Of a stretch of DNA of 64,000 nt, positions 1 through 12,600 are shown one piece after another. The position numbers and the translations under genes are program-made. The stretch's first letter is position 1, and every line of letters starts with the position of its first letter. The notes under the pieces were generated by a model. The model saw only the letters and a list, made by a program, of their open reading frames with translations. It ran no database searches and was not told where the DNA came from. This DNA is from Gymnorhina tibicen (Eukaryota; Chordata; Aves; Passeriformes; Artamidae), in the NCBI GenBank assembly GCA_013399875.1, contig VXAZ01001116.1:3432546-3496545 (forward strand). The letters are read 5' to 3'.

Positions 1-3000
1 TATGGCACCTTCTTCTGATCTGAGGTGACAGGACTGTACTCTAAGGGAGCTCAAACATATTTCCAGGTACACTGCAGGGCTCCATGCAGAGTGGGTTGGA
101 TTTTGGTGAAGACGTGAGATCTGGAGATGACATGGAAATGTCACAGGCCCTTCCACAGCTCCCCTCCTTCTCTGAGTTTCCTCCTCCTCCAGTAAGATTT
201 CTGTTCCAACCAATGCAAAACATTTGCATTTCATTAAGTACTTCTTCCTTTAAATGATGCCTCATTACGACTTTCTTTTTGGGTTAGGTATTTCTTTAAT
301 TTTTAAGCATATTAATTATTTTTTTCTTTTGGAGGGAAGATGGGCATGCCCTAGAGCTCATGGATACTCATTTTACACCAGTGTGGAAGGAGCCTTTGAG
401 GACAAGCTGCAAGTGTCCGTAAATCCCCACAACCCTAATGATGTGTGTTTACTGCTGTGGATTGGGATCTACCCAATTTGACCTTGATGAGCCAACTGTT
501 TTTCTGGCTTTTTTTAGAGTTTCAGGCTGAAGAAAGTACAAAGTGGGTTTTTTCCTTTTCCTGGAATACTAAGTGCTGTATCAGGCTCGCGAACACTCGA
601 GGCTACTTCTGCTTCAATTCAGTCTGAGGAATGACAGGGGATCGAAATAAGCATTGGCCCTTTGGTTATTAAAAATTTATTTTGAGATGTTTTCTCCATC
701 CCAAGTTCACGACAAGAAAATCTTGTTTGTTTCTTGCAAATTGTGGAGAATTTTTAATTTCCAGTGCATTTTCTCCTGAATGTTACTATATCAGAATAAA
801 ATCAAAATTATTATGTACATTAATAATAGAATACACACATAAAGATAACCTTGAGGTGTCTACACTTTCTGCACATTCTTCTAGATTGCTGATAGCTTTT
901 GTATGTGAATATATTAAAAACAAGAAAAAAAATTTGAACTAAATTGAAATGTAAATACTTTTGTCTGGAAAAGAAAAATAATTTGTATCAATAAATCACT
1001 CACGATTTGCAAACACTCTTTGTTTTCCACCACCAACAATAATCTTTCTATCTGCAAGGAATGAATTTCTAACCTTAAGTAGCTAACTTACTGTCTAACC
1101 TTAGCATAGCTGACACTATTCAAATAAGTCAGAGCTTAGCAAAACTCTTTCTTCCTCAATTTATATTTTTTTCCTCTAATAGGAAGTAAAGCTTGATTTT
1201 ATTTTACTATGCTCACACAGCATCATCCCCTTGATGTTATGCTTATTTAGCAAGAGAAATTAAAGTTTTAACTTTTTTCTTCTGGAAAAAATGTATTTGC
1301 AGAAAAGAGAAAATCAGAAGTGCTTATAACATGGTTGGCAGGAACCAACGATGTGGACAAAATGTTTCCGCTCACTATTTTTTTATAGCTTCTGCATTTT
1401 TGGCCACGTTTAGAAGCAATGCCATGTATGATCCATGTGTGTGACACACTTATGGAACCCTGAAAACCCATGAAAAGCAGAAGGTCAGTGGTGGGCTGTC
1501 TCCCATGTCAGGGAGCCTGGCCAGTGTGTGCTGTTTGATGTCGTGCTCCCTTGCTTAAGTACCCAATTTCCGTGGGAGCATTCAAGCATCTGGGGCTTTT
1601 GACAAGAGCCACATACTGAGAAAACACATCACATCCAGTGGAGTGGCTGGGAACCTTGTCTGAGGTAACCTGCAGAAACCAAACCAAGTGCCAGACATGC
1701 AGTTTGAGGACCTTGTTTGCCAAATTTAGTTATGTAACCAAAATGTACAAAATTTATCTACAAGTTACTCAGATACCAGAAACTGTTCAAATTATTTGTG
1801 CCCTGACAAAGGTTAAATCAATTATGGCTGTACTGAATTGCTTTCATTAGTAGGTCAAATATATCATGGGGGCATTTTCTATGGAATTTGATTGATGTGA
1901 TGCCAAGGAGGAAGTTTGCCTTGTAAAGTTACAGGAGGCTTAACCATTCAGACTTCTCTCTGGTGTAGTTATAGATATGGAACACTTAGTAAATGGCACA
2001 ATCTAACCCTTGAAGAAATTTTACTGGGCTTCTCAGGAACTAAAAAGGGCAATAATCTGGGTTTAATGCAATCAGTGCAATCCCACAGATGGAACTAGTC
2101 TGGTTGCATCCTATGCAGAGTGAAGGACTACAGTAGGCCAGTGAAGAGAGAAGTTCTTCAGGCATTTTCTTTGCAGGCATACTGTATGAAAATAGTTTGA
2201 ACTATCAATCCCAGAATGACAGATTAATCTAATTTTGGGGGAAAAGCAGAACTGACACTGATGGATGAAGGGCGGCAGGAGGGGCTGAGAGCAGCCATGG
2301 AGCGGGTGTTAATCCTATTGCTGCATCTAAGCTGAGAAAGGACCTCATTCTCCAGCTCTGATGACTCAGCAGAGGGCAGATATTTAAGGAAAGGTCCAAG
2401 TCTGTTTACTTAAAAAATTGACTGTGGGAATTTATTCTGCATGAGCAATGCAGAACCAAGCCCTTGGTTATGGCTGCAAGGTGTTACAGCTCCCCTGCCC
2501 CCTCTCCTGCCCCTGGAAAACCCCACAGCAAACAGGAATTCCCAAAGTGCTGCATTTCTCATTTGAAGACCTGCCAGTTGAAACTTTTCATTTTTCAATT
2601 TTATTTGGAGCAATATATTATCAGATGTATTTGATGCCTAATTTAACTTGGTTTCCAAATGTCATTATGTTTATGAAATGTCTTTCTTTCAGTGAGGCAG
2701 ATGCAACCACAAGATCTTGCTCTTGCTTAATTTCCAACTAATTGTCACATTTGTTTTTCCAAATCCAGGCCAGCCTACTAAACATACTTAATAATTTACA
2801 ATTTTCAATGCCTATTGGCCTTGCCTGAAAGGCTAATTGTTTTCTTCAGCTCACTGGGAGACCTGTAGGTGAAAAGACTGAAAACTGCAAAGGTCAAGAG
2901 GAGTTTCAGATTCAGGTTTATGCTGTGCTGTTATTTAAGTAAACAAAGGTAAATTCCAGCAGGAGGGATGAATTTGCGTCACATACAGTGTGTATTGACT

Positions 3001-6000
3001 GTGGTTGAGGTAGAACTGGAATGGAAATCTTTTCCCACTGTGAAGTGGACTGAGCAACAGTGATGTGAGAGAATGTGGAGGAAGATTCACCAGAGGGTGC
3101 TGGGATGGGCAATGAATAGCAGAGACAGGAATAGCAGGAAAACACCCCGTAGCAGAGATTACTGCAGCACACAGAGCCTTTGCACACCCTGCCAGAGCAG
3201 GTTTTCATGCTGGCACCCGGGGTTATGTCTATATCAGTATATGAAAGCAGGCCATGTTCTCCTCTCTAGTCCTGAGGGCAAGGGGCACAGCATGGCAGCA
3301 TCTATCCTTCTCCCGAGCCTTGCCTTAAATATGGGCACCTAATGTGCATCTCATGAAGGACAAGTTGATTCTGCACTCTGCTCTCCATTGACAAGTACTG
3401 ACTACATCTTCCTCCCTACAGGAGCTTGGGTACCTCACGTCTGTCAGCACCTGTGTACAGGTGTCTTCTGGGTGTCAGTCCCACCTGAACTGTGCTAGTG
3501 GCTGTGTTGTCATTGGCCATGCTGTTGCAGAAGAGACAGCCTAGGGATGCAAGGCAAAGCCAAATAAAGAGATGTCTATGTCACAGCTACCTGATAAAGT
3601 GACTGCAGCTTGTAATCAAGGATTTACGAGGATAGCTGTGGCCTATTTGCTACTTAGTGAGGCTTGCAGCAGTGGTAGGTGCAATGATGTAGGCATCATT
3701 CATCTGTATTTTCCAGCCTCCAGATGCATTTATTTATGGATAAATTTAGCCCGTGCTACTCTTTCTCTATTGCTACACCTTTAGAAGCTAGCCTGAAGCT
3801 AACTCTGATCTGAGCAGAGGTGCAAGCAAACTCCATGCAGAAGGGCCAAATAGGGAGAGAAGCAGAACTGACCCTGCTGGATGTGTGAAGTGTTGGCCAA
3901 GAGGGATAGAGCTGTAATGAGCTTGATGGTGTGATGTGCCTGAAACAGTGTACAGGCTCCATGTCTATACCATATCAGATACTGGTGTCTCAGCCTTGCC
4001 TGAACTTGTGGGGGATGTACCTTAGTCACTGTGAGAAAAACACAGAGTGTCTTCTGAAGCTTATTAAAATGTAGTTGCGTGGTGAGAAATGAGGAGGAAA
4101 AAGGAGCAGCTTTTTGAACAGAGCAGTCCTGCTGTTCAGGAAAGTAAAAAGTAAAGCCCAGAATGGAGTGGAACATGCATACAGGGAAACACCGACACAG
4201 ATATTTTAAAATAACTATATGGAATGAATGGAGAATGAAACTACAAAATGAACCACAAACAGAACAAATTTACATGAAGCTGAACAAAACCATGGAACTT
4301 AGACTCACTATCTTTATCTTGTGTGAAGGTTTTATTGTACCTTTAGGATAAAAAGGAGCTTGAAAGGATTATACATCTCATGAAACCCATCTGCTGAGCT
4401 TCTAATGGGTATGCTGCGGGTAGAAGACATTGCTTATCAAAGCCTAAATAATGTTCTCACTTTCACATATAAACAGGAGCCATAAAGTCTGGGAGTGGGA
4501 TTTCCCAAAGCAGGCTCATGCCAGAAAAATACCTACTCATTCACTGCTGACAGGACTGGGAACTTATGACATTCTACATCAATTATGCTGCTGATCTGCT
4601 GTTAATCTATACACAAATCCTGTCAGTGCATTACTATCCCTTCGTGCATAGACAGAAATAAAGCAAGATACAGACAAAAATACCAAATAATTTATTGTTT
4701 TCTATGCATTGTGATCATAATGAGACTGTTCCTTAGCAAGGTTTGGCATAAATGAGCTGGTCACATCCCCTTTCACTCTGGAAATGTCCCAGGACTTCCC
4801 AGGTGAGTTTAGTGCTTACAGAAAATATTACATTGACAGCCTTGAAAAATTAAGTCTTTGTTTTCAAAGAGCAGAAGCACATCCAGTAGAAACAGATTTC
4901 CCTACAATTTCCTACCAATAGGCTGCCTGATATCCTCTGGAAAATGGGATTTTCCATACAACATGCAGCTGTGCCTATTGTTACCACAAGAATGTCCTTG
5001 TGTCTTCATAAGGCCTTCAACAACTGAGCAAGGTGGCAACTTTGGTCCTGTTGGGCACTCGGACACGGTAGGACAGAGCAGATGCACATGCACACCTGTG
5101 CTCCTGCTCTGCTGTCTGACAGCCTCCAGCACCCTGCCCTGCTTAGCCTGACTGCACCCAGCCCAGCCTCTGCTCTGTCTCCCCCACTGTCCCTGATGGC
5201 ACCAAACCCCACAGGCTGTCTGTTTTCTGCCCAGATCTCTTGGTACAGCCCTGCTCTCTATGTCCCCTGCTCCCTGTACACGTTCACAACCATCCTACTT
5301 GGTTCCAGCCAATGAGAGACAGGGCTGGATTCAATCCAGTGAATCAGGAGCCTGACTCACCATTAGTAACCATCTTTCCCATGTCCTCAAAGTACCAGCA
5401 CCAGATCTTGGCTATAAATCTTCTGCTATAGAGCAACCACGCTAGAAGGTGTTACAAAATTCTGCTCCAGGTACATGGAGCACAAAACAGTTATTTTTAA
5501 CATTTACCTGTGATACTCTACATTCTCATTCATCTGAGAAAGAAAGAGCACCAAGGTGTTTCTGACAAGACCCAGTAGGGTATCTTCACATGTACTTGGC
5601 TTTGCTTGCTACCCCTTGATGTTTTTTTTTGTTAGTAAGTTGCCTCAGTGGGTTTAAAAATAATTTAATTTATCCAAATGCATTCACAAAATTTCTGTAA
5701 TGGTTTTTAATTGTGTAATTAGTGTAAAGACATATAATCATGTAATTAGGCTGTGTAATTGCAACATGTAATAATATTGTAGTGCCTTTATGCACCTTTT
5801 TTTAAACACAGGGGAAAAAAACCCAACATGCATAGAACTCCAAAATCATAACTGTGAGTCCCAGAGTATCTGTAAATATTTCCTTACATATATTCTTGTG
5901 CAATCATCAAAGTTTAAATACAGGAATATATGCTGTTATAAGACTGCCAAGGAGACACCAATTATTTTTGGAAATCAACTCCATTAAATAGTGTGGTGCC

Positions 6001-9000
6001 AACATGAAATGGTTGTGCACAGGTGGGCATGTCTAAAGGCAGGTGTTGAGGAAAGATGAGGGAATTCAGCTGAAGACATGATTTTAAAGCACACTTAATT
6101 CCTTCATGGATGCCCTTATTGCAAAGAGTAATGGTGCTTTTATCACGTAGCCTGAGTCTCCTTTTCTCATGGTGGAACTGGATGCAGGACTGATCCAGCT
6201 CTCACTTCAGGCCAGTGAAAAATCTCCCAGTGGGTTTGGCACAGTAGGCTCACCCCACTGTGTGAAAGGCTCCAGGGATCCATGTACCCATGGAAAACTG
6301 ATGTCTTATTCTGCTCCCCCCTGCCCATGCTTTGATAAAATCAGCCTTACTTTCAATGGTGTAATGCACTTGGATTCATGCACTTTTCTAAGACAGAGCA
6401 ATGTGTCTCAAAAAGAAAGAGTTCGTTGGTGTTAAGTTTCATCAGCTCCCAAGTGGACCAGACCATCTGTTCTACCATGCTGTAAAGTGTTTTACAATTT
6501 ACAGAACTAAAGTACAATGGGATTAATAGTTAGTAATTACTGACTCACTTTGAGGAGTTCAGGTGAATGTCTCCAATGTTCATCTACATTTTGCTCATTT
6601 TAAGGAAAGGATGGTAAATCCCCAAACAAGGCAGATGTTGCAGGTTTCTGTACACAACATCCTTCACCCCCAGCTGCAAAAACAATACTGTACCTGTCAC
6701 TGGTTTTGTACAGAATTAATGAACAGTTTGAAAAACATATCACATCCTCAGCAGTTGATGGACATGTTAATAATGTCTTATTTAGCTTTTGCAGAAGCAT
6801 GACCCAGTTTCATTCACACATTGGCATTGCAGTTAACTACAGTGAATGCAGCATTTAATGCAAACAGGTGCCAATGCTGGAAGGCTTCTGTGCATTTACC
6901 TGAATGGAAAACCCCTTCTAATCTCAGATGAAATAGCACAACTGGCTAATACTTCCTTTGCAATATGTACCGATCACTTCAGGATGCACCAGTCTTTTCA
7001 AATGGTCTGAGGAAATTTTAAGGTCAGCAATCAGCCATTCCAACCTTGTTGCCACCACTGAGATGGTTGTGTGACTCTCCCTGCCTCCTCTCCCTCCCAA
7101 ACATGCCATGCATTGTGCAGTAGCAGCCTGGGTGCCCCAGAGCTGCGGGACACTTCTGTGATCTGATGACTACCACTACAGGAACATACTCACTCTTTTT
7201 TCCTGCTATGAGCTCTGACATGCAGCTCAGCAGCCATGAGGAGGAGGATGGAGCCTGTGCCAAGGGGCAGAGGCCTGAGGAGGGGAAAGCATCTGGAACT
7301 CCTTCATTTGGTGGTGATGACCTTTTGGATCAGCTGCTATACAATACATATCATTAGCAGAGTAACCAAAGCACCCTACTGTGCCACAACACAGTAATTG
7401 CTAATGGAGACTATATATTCTAATGGAGACTGAAAGTGTGTACATAAAAGATAAATAGACTTTCAATAAATCCTTGTTCTAGTTCAATTACTAGAATGAA
7501 AATCTTAATTTTGCCTTGCTACTGTTAGGGAAAAAGCTGCTTCCCCTCTCCTCAAAGTGAAAATAGTAGTTCAGACCAAAAGCCATGCTGCAATGCATAA
7601 AAAAAGATCAGTTTCTAACCATTTCATATTTTTTTGTAACTTCATGTGGTGTTTTTCTTCTTCCTGATCAAATATCTGAAACTTTTGGCAAAAGGAGAAA
7701 AAGAAAAAATCAAAGATTTCTTACTAACATGATGAACAGAAAACCTCTGCATTATATGCAACTATTTTGGTTGGTCTTTCTCTTTCTTGAAATTTGCTGT
7801 GAGTTAAATGACCACTGACATGAATACTTGCAGCAAACAAAGACTGAGATATCAAAGCAACGGCATGAGTTTTATTTGTGTGTATCTTGGTGAATGCTTC
7901 TTACTGCTGATCTCCAGCATTTCAGCCCAAACAACTGCTACAGCAGCTGAAGTTTCTCATGGCAATCACTCAACATGCACAGTCCTGCTCAGCGCACTGA
8001 TCGATGAGACACATTTTCCCTGTGCTGTACAGATCCAGGGGCTGCTGCTCGCATAAGTGGGAAAGGAAAAGCCCTGAGCTGACTGGAGTGCAGAGGAGCC
8101 TGGCACGGCATTAATGAGTGCATGGCATTAATGAGCTCCAGCCCTGAGCCCTGGATGGATCCTGCCTGGCAGACAGGGGCATGGCAGCCTCCTGCTGAGC
8201 CACTCAGCACCACGAGGGACAGGTGTCACGGTGTCTTACCAGCACCACCATCCTCCCATGACATCCTGACCTGCTTGCTATATATAGACACACCTCACCC
8301 CTGTCTTTGCCAGAGGAACACCAGGCAGTTTGGGATTTACAGCCATGCTGTGCAGACGTGGCACCTGCAATTCTTGGCCTTGTCCTTCTGAGCAGGACAA
8401 GATTTGTGCTGTTCCCTCTTTGGCTCTCTCTTATGTTGTTTGAACAAAACAGAACCTTCTTTCAACTTCCTCAGTTTGATCAGAGTTATTTTCAACAAAT
8501 TGTTTTTTTTTACAGTAATACACACTTTTGTTGTATCTACCTCAAGAACAGCTCTAACCATTTCAGAAGTGTTAGCTGAGAAATCTTTACAGAAGATGCT
8601 GGAGGCAAGCAAACAGTGCTGGCGCCTCTGCAGAACAAGCAGGAAACTGAGGCATGGAGCAGTTATGTGCTTTGTAAGCCACAGAAAACTGAAAAGAACC
8701 TTTTGACTGCCTACTCCTCCTCCTCTAGCCTCAAGGTGAGGACGGGTTCCAGCCTTCTCCTGTTCTGCTTTTTGTGTGCTTTTGAGCAAATACAGTGTTC
8801 ATTTTGAATCCAGCCAAGTGTAGTTACTTCAGCACTGAATTACTTCTGCTTTTCTGCTCCTAACTGTATTTCTTTCCATTGCAGAGAGCTAAAGAAGTTC
8901 TCCAAAAGGCATACTGGGCAGTGATGCTGGGGGACACTTGGTGTTTCTTCATCACAAAGAAACACAACTCAGAGGTCCCTGTGCAGCTGCCTGTGTCCAG

Positions 9001-9380
9001 AAGGGGGGACACAGCTGTGACAGGGGGTTAATTCTCCACTCATGCCCATAAATCGTGCACATTGACAGTGTTTCTTAGCTCAACCAGTACTGCAATAATG
9101 CAGCTACGAGACTGTGAAGATCTGAGCCAGGCTCTGCCCTGCATGGGCTACTGTGAGCTTTGGGATCTGTACACTGTGTTACATTAAGTGATATACACGT
9201 GGCCAAAGAGAAAAATATACAAAATGCTCCTTTCCAGATGGAAATAAGGAGTTATTAAAAGAATAAAGGAAATGTCTATGCAGGTGAGAGACTATGGGAA
9301 AGGATGGATGTTCAATGGAAGATGCATTCCCAACCAGCTTCTCCCCTGAGTCTGGCCCACTGGTTGCCTTGTTGTCCATC
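1..9380. other. Single-copy intronic sequence, no gene or repeat recognised
   Basis: I see no convincing coding exon, RNA gene or transposon here. The open frames are short and random-looking, without domain motifs or good codon context. Minor features are a doubled ATTAATGAG-containing segment near 8106-8136 and the TAATTA-rich cluster listed separately. The 5.05-5.3 kb segment is locally C-rich but shows no CpG island. Confidence 0.5.
5641..5785. promoter_or_regulatory. AT-rich cluster of TGTAAT/TAATTA homeodomain-like motifs
   Basis: Four TGTAAT motifs occur within about 60 bp: TGTAATTAG at 5714-5722, TGTAATTAG at 5741-5749, TGTAATTG from 5754 and TGTAATAAT from 5767. An octamer-like CCAAATGCAT lies just upstream near 5674. 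TAATTA is the core site of many homeodomain proteins, and such clusters are typical of intronic enhancers. AT-rich DNA also yields these motifs by chance, so this is a candidate only. Confidence 0.25.
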
Positions 9381-9628
9381 AAGTTGCACCAGGACAGGTT
9401 TGGATTGGATATTAGGAAAAATTTCTTCATGGAACAAGTTGTCAAGCACCGGAACAGTCTGCCCAGGGAAGTGGCTGAATCACCATCCCTGAAGGTATTT
9501 AAAAAATGTGTAGATGTGGCACTTGGAATCAAGGTTTAATGGTGGACTTGGCAGTGCTGGGTTGGACTTGATGATCCTAGAGGTCTCTTCCAACCCAAAG
9601 AATTCTGCTGTTCTGTGATCCTATGAAA
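9381..9628 (+). mobile_element. CR1 LINE, 5'-truncated 3' end
   Basis: This is the last part of a CR1 non-LTR retrotransposon. In one frame it reads the CR1 C-terminal signature RFGLDIRKNFFMEQVVKH, then LPREVAESPSLKVFKK. The 3' untranslated part follows (GGACTTGGCAGTGCTGGGTT, then a TTGGACTTGATGATCC block) and it ends in the CR1-type tail TTCTGTGATCCTATGA. Severe 5' truncation is usual for this family. The coding part has lost its normal end and the copy is dead. Of all copies in the window it is among the closest to the common avian CR1 pattern, so it is relatively young. Confidence 0.92.
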
Positions 9629-9629
9629 C

Positions 9630-12600
9630 GGCATCTCAGCAATACCCGGAGGAAACAACAAACAGGAACTGGAATGCAGAGACCAAACCAGCAGCTCAAA
9701 GCACTCTCACTTGGCACAAGGTGCTGTGCAGATATAGCTGAGTCCTGAACCCAGGACGGCTGTGTCAGCTCCAAGCTGTGCTGACGCACGAGGCATCTGG
9801 AGCTGGTGCTGGTGGGAAGCCACGCTGCTGCAGCTGCCTCCAGGCCTGGAACAGGCCGTGTTCCTCGGGGCCAGCAAATCCAAACCCCACCATGGAGCCA
9901 CGGCACTGCTGCAACCTCCTTCCTTCCCAAGCCCAGGCAGTCACGTGCATGGAAGAATACGCTACTGCAGGCCAAGTTTAGATGTACCGATGCTCTTCTA
10001 AAGCTGTCTCAGCATGTACAGCAATTGGATTAAGAAAACTAAACTTTTCCCTTGGGTACCAATAACTTTGTGTTCTGCCCTTTTTTTTTTTCAGATGCTT
10101 TGAACCAGAAGTTATATTCTGACTCCAGATTGATCTCTAGGTTTACTCAGCTGGACAGAGCACAGTGAGGTTTTTGTTTCAGGAGAAAAACCTGGCTTCA
10201 TAGTTTTGTTACAACAAAGATTACAGACTTGGTTCAAATCTTGCTCACACCTCAGTAAGGGTTGCAGTTTGTTGCAGCTGCAGCAGGAATCAGATGATGT
10301 TGGTTTATCCTGGATGCCCACTCCACTGGCAAAAGCCTACTCATGCCCCCCCCTATCTGTTGGAGTGCTGGGTCTGGGTTCAGACTAAAAGGTAGCTGAG
10401 GTGTGGACCAGAGGCAGCGCACTCCAGAGCAGTGCTGACAAGGCAGCACACTAACAGCACATGCTTTTATCCCACATTTTCCTTAGCCATAACTACAGAA
10501 ATGCTGCTTCTTCAAAATGCTGCATTTCCTAAAGCTCTTCCTTATCTTCTACTCTTTAAAGGAAATGGCTGCAAAGTGTTGATTGACAGGATTTGTGAAT
10601 ATAGCTTTTTGCTTATCTACAAACCACTTATACTGTGGGCACTGCTTGCCTATTGCTCCTTAGAAACAGATAATACCTATTTTCTGGAAGCTAGAAGTTC
10701 CCCAGACATGGTCGATGGTCCTTTCAGTTTGTGAGATGCAGCAAACAGCCTATATTTAATCAGTATTGTAGACTGCATCTCATGAACCTGGTAGCATAAG
10801 CCCTGGTAGCATTTGGCACATTTGAACCATAATCTTTAGATAAGAATTGATTATTTTGTATGCACCAGCCTTCAGAGAAGTTTCTTAGAGCAGCTGCTGA
10901 AATGATAGTATCTCCTAGGAAGATTGTCACTGGCAGAGGCAGGTTTGTTGGTTCTACTTTGTTTATCTTCGTCTGAACAAGGGAACAAATTCTCTGAAGC
11001 ACAGCCTGAAATCTTATCAGCCAGAATGCAATAGGCAGTGCCAGTTCCCTGGCACGTTTTTTGAGCTGCCCCCACACCAAAGCTCTGAATGAAAGGTACT
11101 GGCCGTGCCTGTGTTGCAAATATTTTAAAGCATAACTGTTAGGTAAATAGCCAATTTTTCAGTTCAATGGCTGAAGCAAGCAGTGGAAAAAATAGTTTGG
11201 GGATGAACTGAAACAGAGTTTTTACAGTTCTTATTGAAAAATGCAGCTCCCATGATTTCCCATTGTACTGCTTTTTTTAAAGTTAAACTGAATTTTCTCA
11301 CAAAAAACTTTCTGAGTTACTCAGATACTTGAATAACCTTTTTATTGGTCAGCTTTAAATAAGCCTAATGTTGCATGAGTGGTACAAGAAATCAGGGCCT
11401 GACTTTCAATGAACAGCATGTGTGCCCCTTCTCCCACATGGCCAGAGTACAACGACCCAGCTGCTTTGTCACGGCCCCATGACACCTCCACAGCAATACC
11501 CTGTTTCCTCTTAGACTCCTGCACCTTCTATTTGTGATTCTTGTCTTTCTCTTGTGCTCAGATCCCTCGCTGGTACTTCCAACTCCTGTCCTGTCCCAGA
11601 CATTTCCAAACTCCCATGCTTCCCAGATGCCCCAAATGTCTCTTACAGCCTCTTTGCTACAGGACTTGTCTTCACTTTCCTTAAACTTTTAAATATGTAT
11701 AGATATATACTTATATACAGACACACACATACACACATATGTTCCATGTACTCTACCTACTTTATTTAGCATGACAGATGATCCAGAAAAGGCAGAAAGG
11801 GTGGCATATCTGACATGAGATTTGTGCTGACTTGGTTAAGCAAGTCCTATTAGGAGCTGAATCTCCTCCTGGCTTTCCCTTAGTGGAATCACATGCTAAT
11901 TTTAAAGTTCATACATCAATCTTCAAAACACTTCTGGGAGTTTTATATTTTTATGATGTTAGCCTTTGTTAAATTTCATTGAAATTGGACAACGGGTTTA
12001 AAAGATATTAGAGAAGGGGGTTAATAAACAAGTGGGCAGATAAGAAATGTAATTGCATAAGGAAATTATTCTGATGGGGGAATTAGAAATTTTTGCTTTC
12101 AGATAGCAAAACGAAACATACTAGCATAAAAAAAATCCAACTAAAGCAAAGCATTAAATTCAAGAGCCATCCATTAAAAGGCCTTGCTTCCTGAAACATT
12201 GTTGCTCGTTGAAATTGCAGTTTGTTAAAAAAGGCTCCATTATAGGGTTTGTGCTGGTTTGAGATCTAGCTTGTGCATATCATGCCACAAGGAATCACAG
12301 TGCAATTGTTAAAAATAAAGTCAAATTTCTGAATATATTGATTGCTGTTGAAATAGTCCTTCTGTCACTAGAAAATGGCAGACAAAGGAAAATCATTACC
12401 ACTGGAGACTAAATTTCTTGGAAACTTGGAGAAAGAAATGTCATATACTAGGTTGATTCACTTTACTAATTTAATAGAATTCAAATGGCAAGGTGGAGTG
12501 GGGATGCCAGGAGACTGTTGTACTTTCCAAGGCAGACATATGCCATGGAAAGTTGACCTTTGGCTCTCCCACAAAGCCCTGCCAAAATGCAGCAGCTCTC

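Noticed and set aside
2362..2371. TGACTCAGCA, a MARE/NF-E2-like site
   Set aside because: A single 10-bp match in 64 kb is expected by chance, and nothing around it supports an enhancer.
8337..8789. 150-codon open frame on the minus strand
   Set aside because: Plus-strand frames overlap the same bases, the composition is lysine/serine-rich without motifs, and no splice or promoter context is seen. It is a chance open region.
10206..10260. tRNA-like B box (GGTTCAAATC) and MIR-like wording
   Set aside because: No matching A box at the right distance, no foldable cloverleaf, and only about 20 bp resembles a MIR SINE. Not enough to call either.
11695..11742. Mixed TA/CA stretch as a microsatellite
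   Set aside because: Runs are too short and interrupted to count as a simple-sequence repeat.
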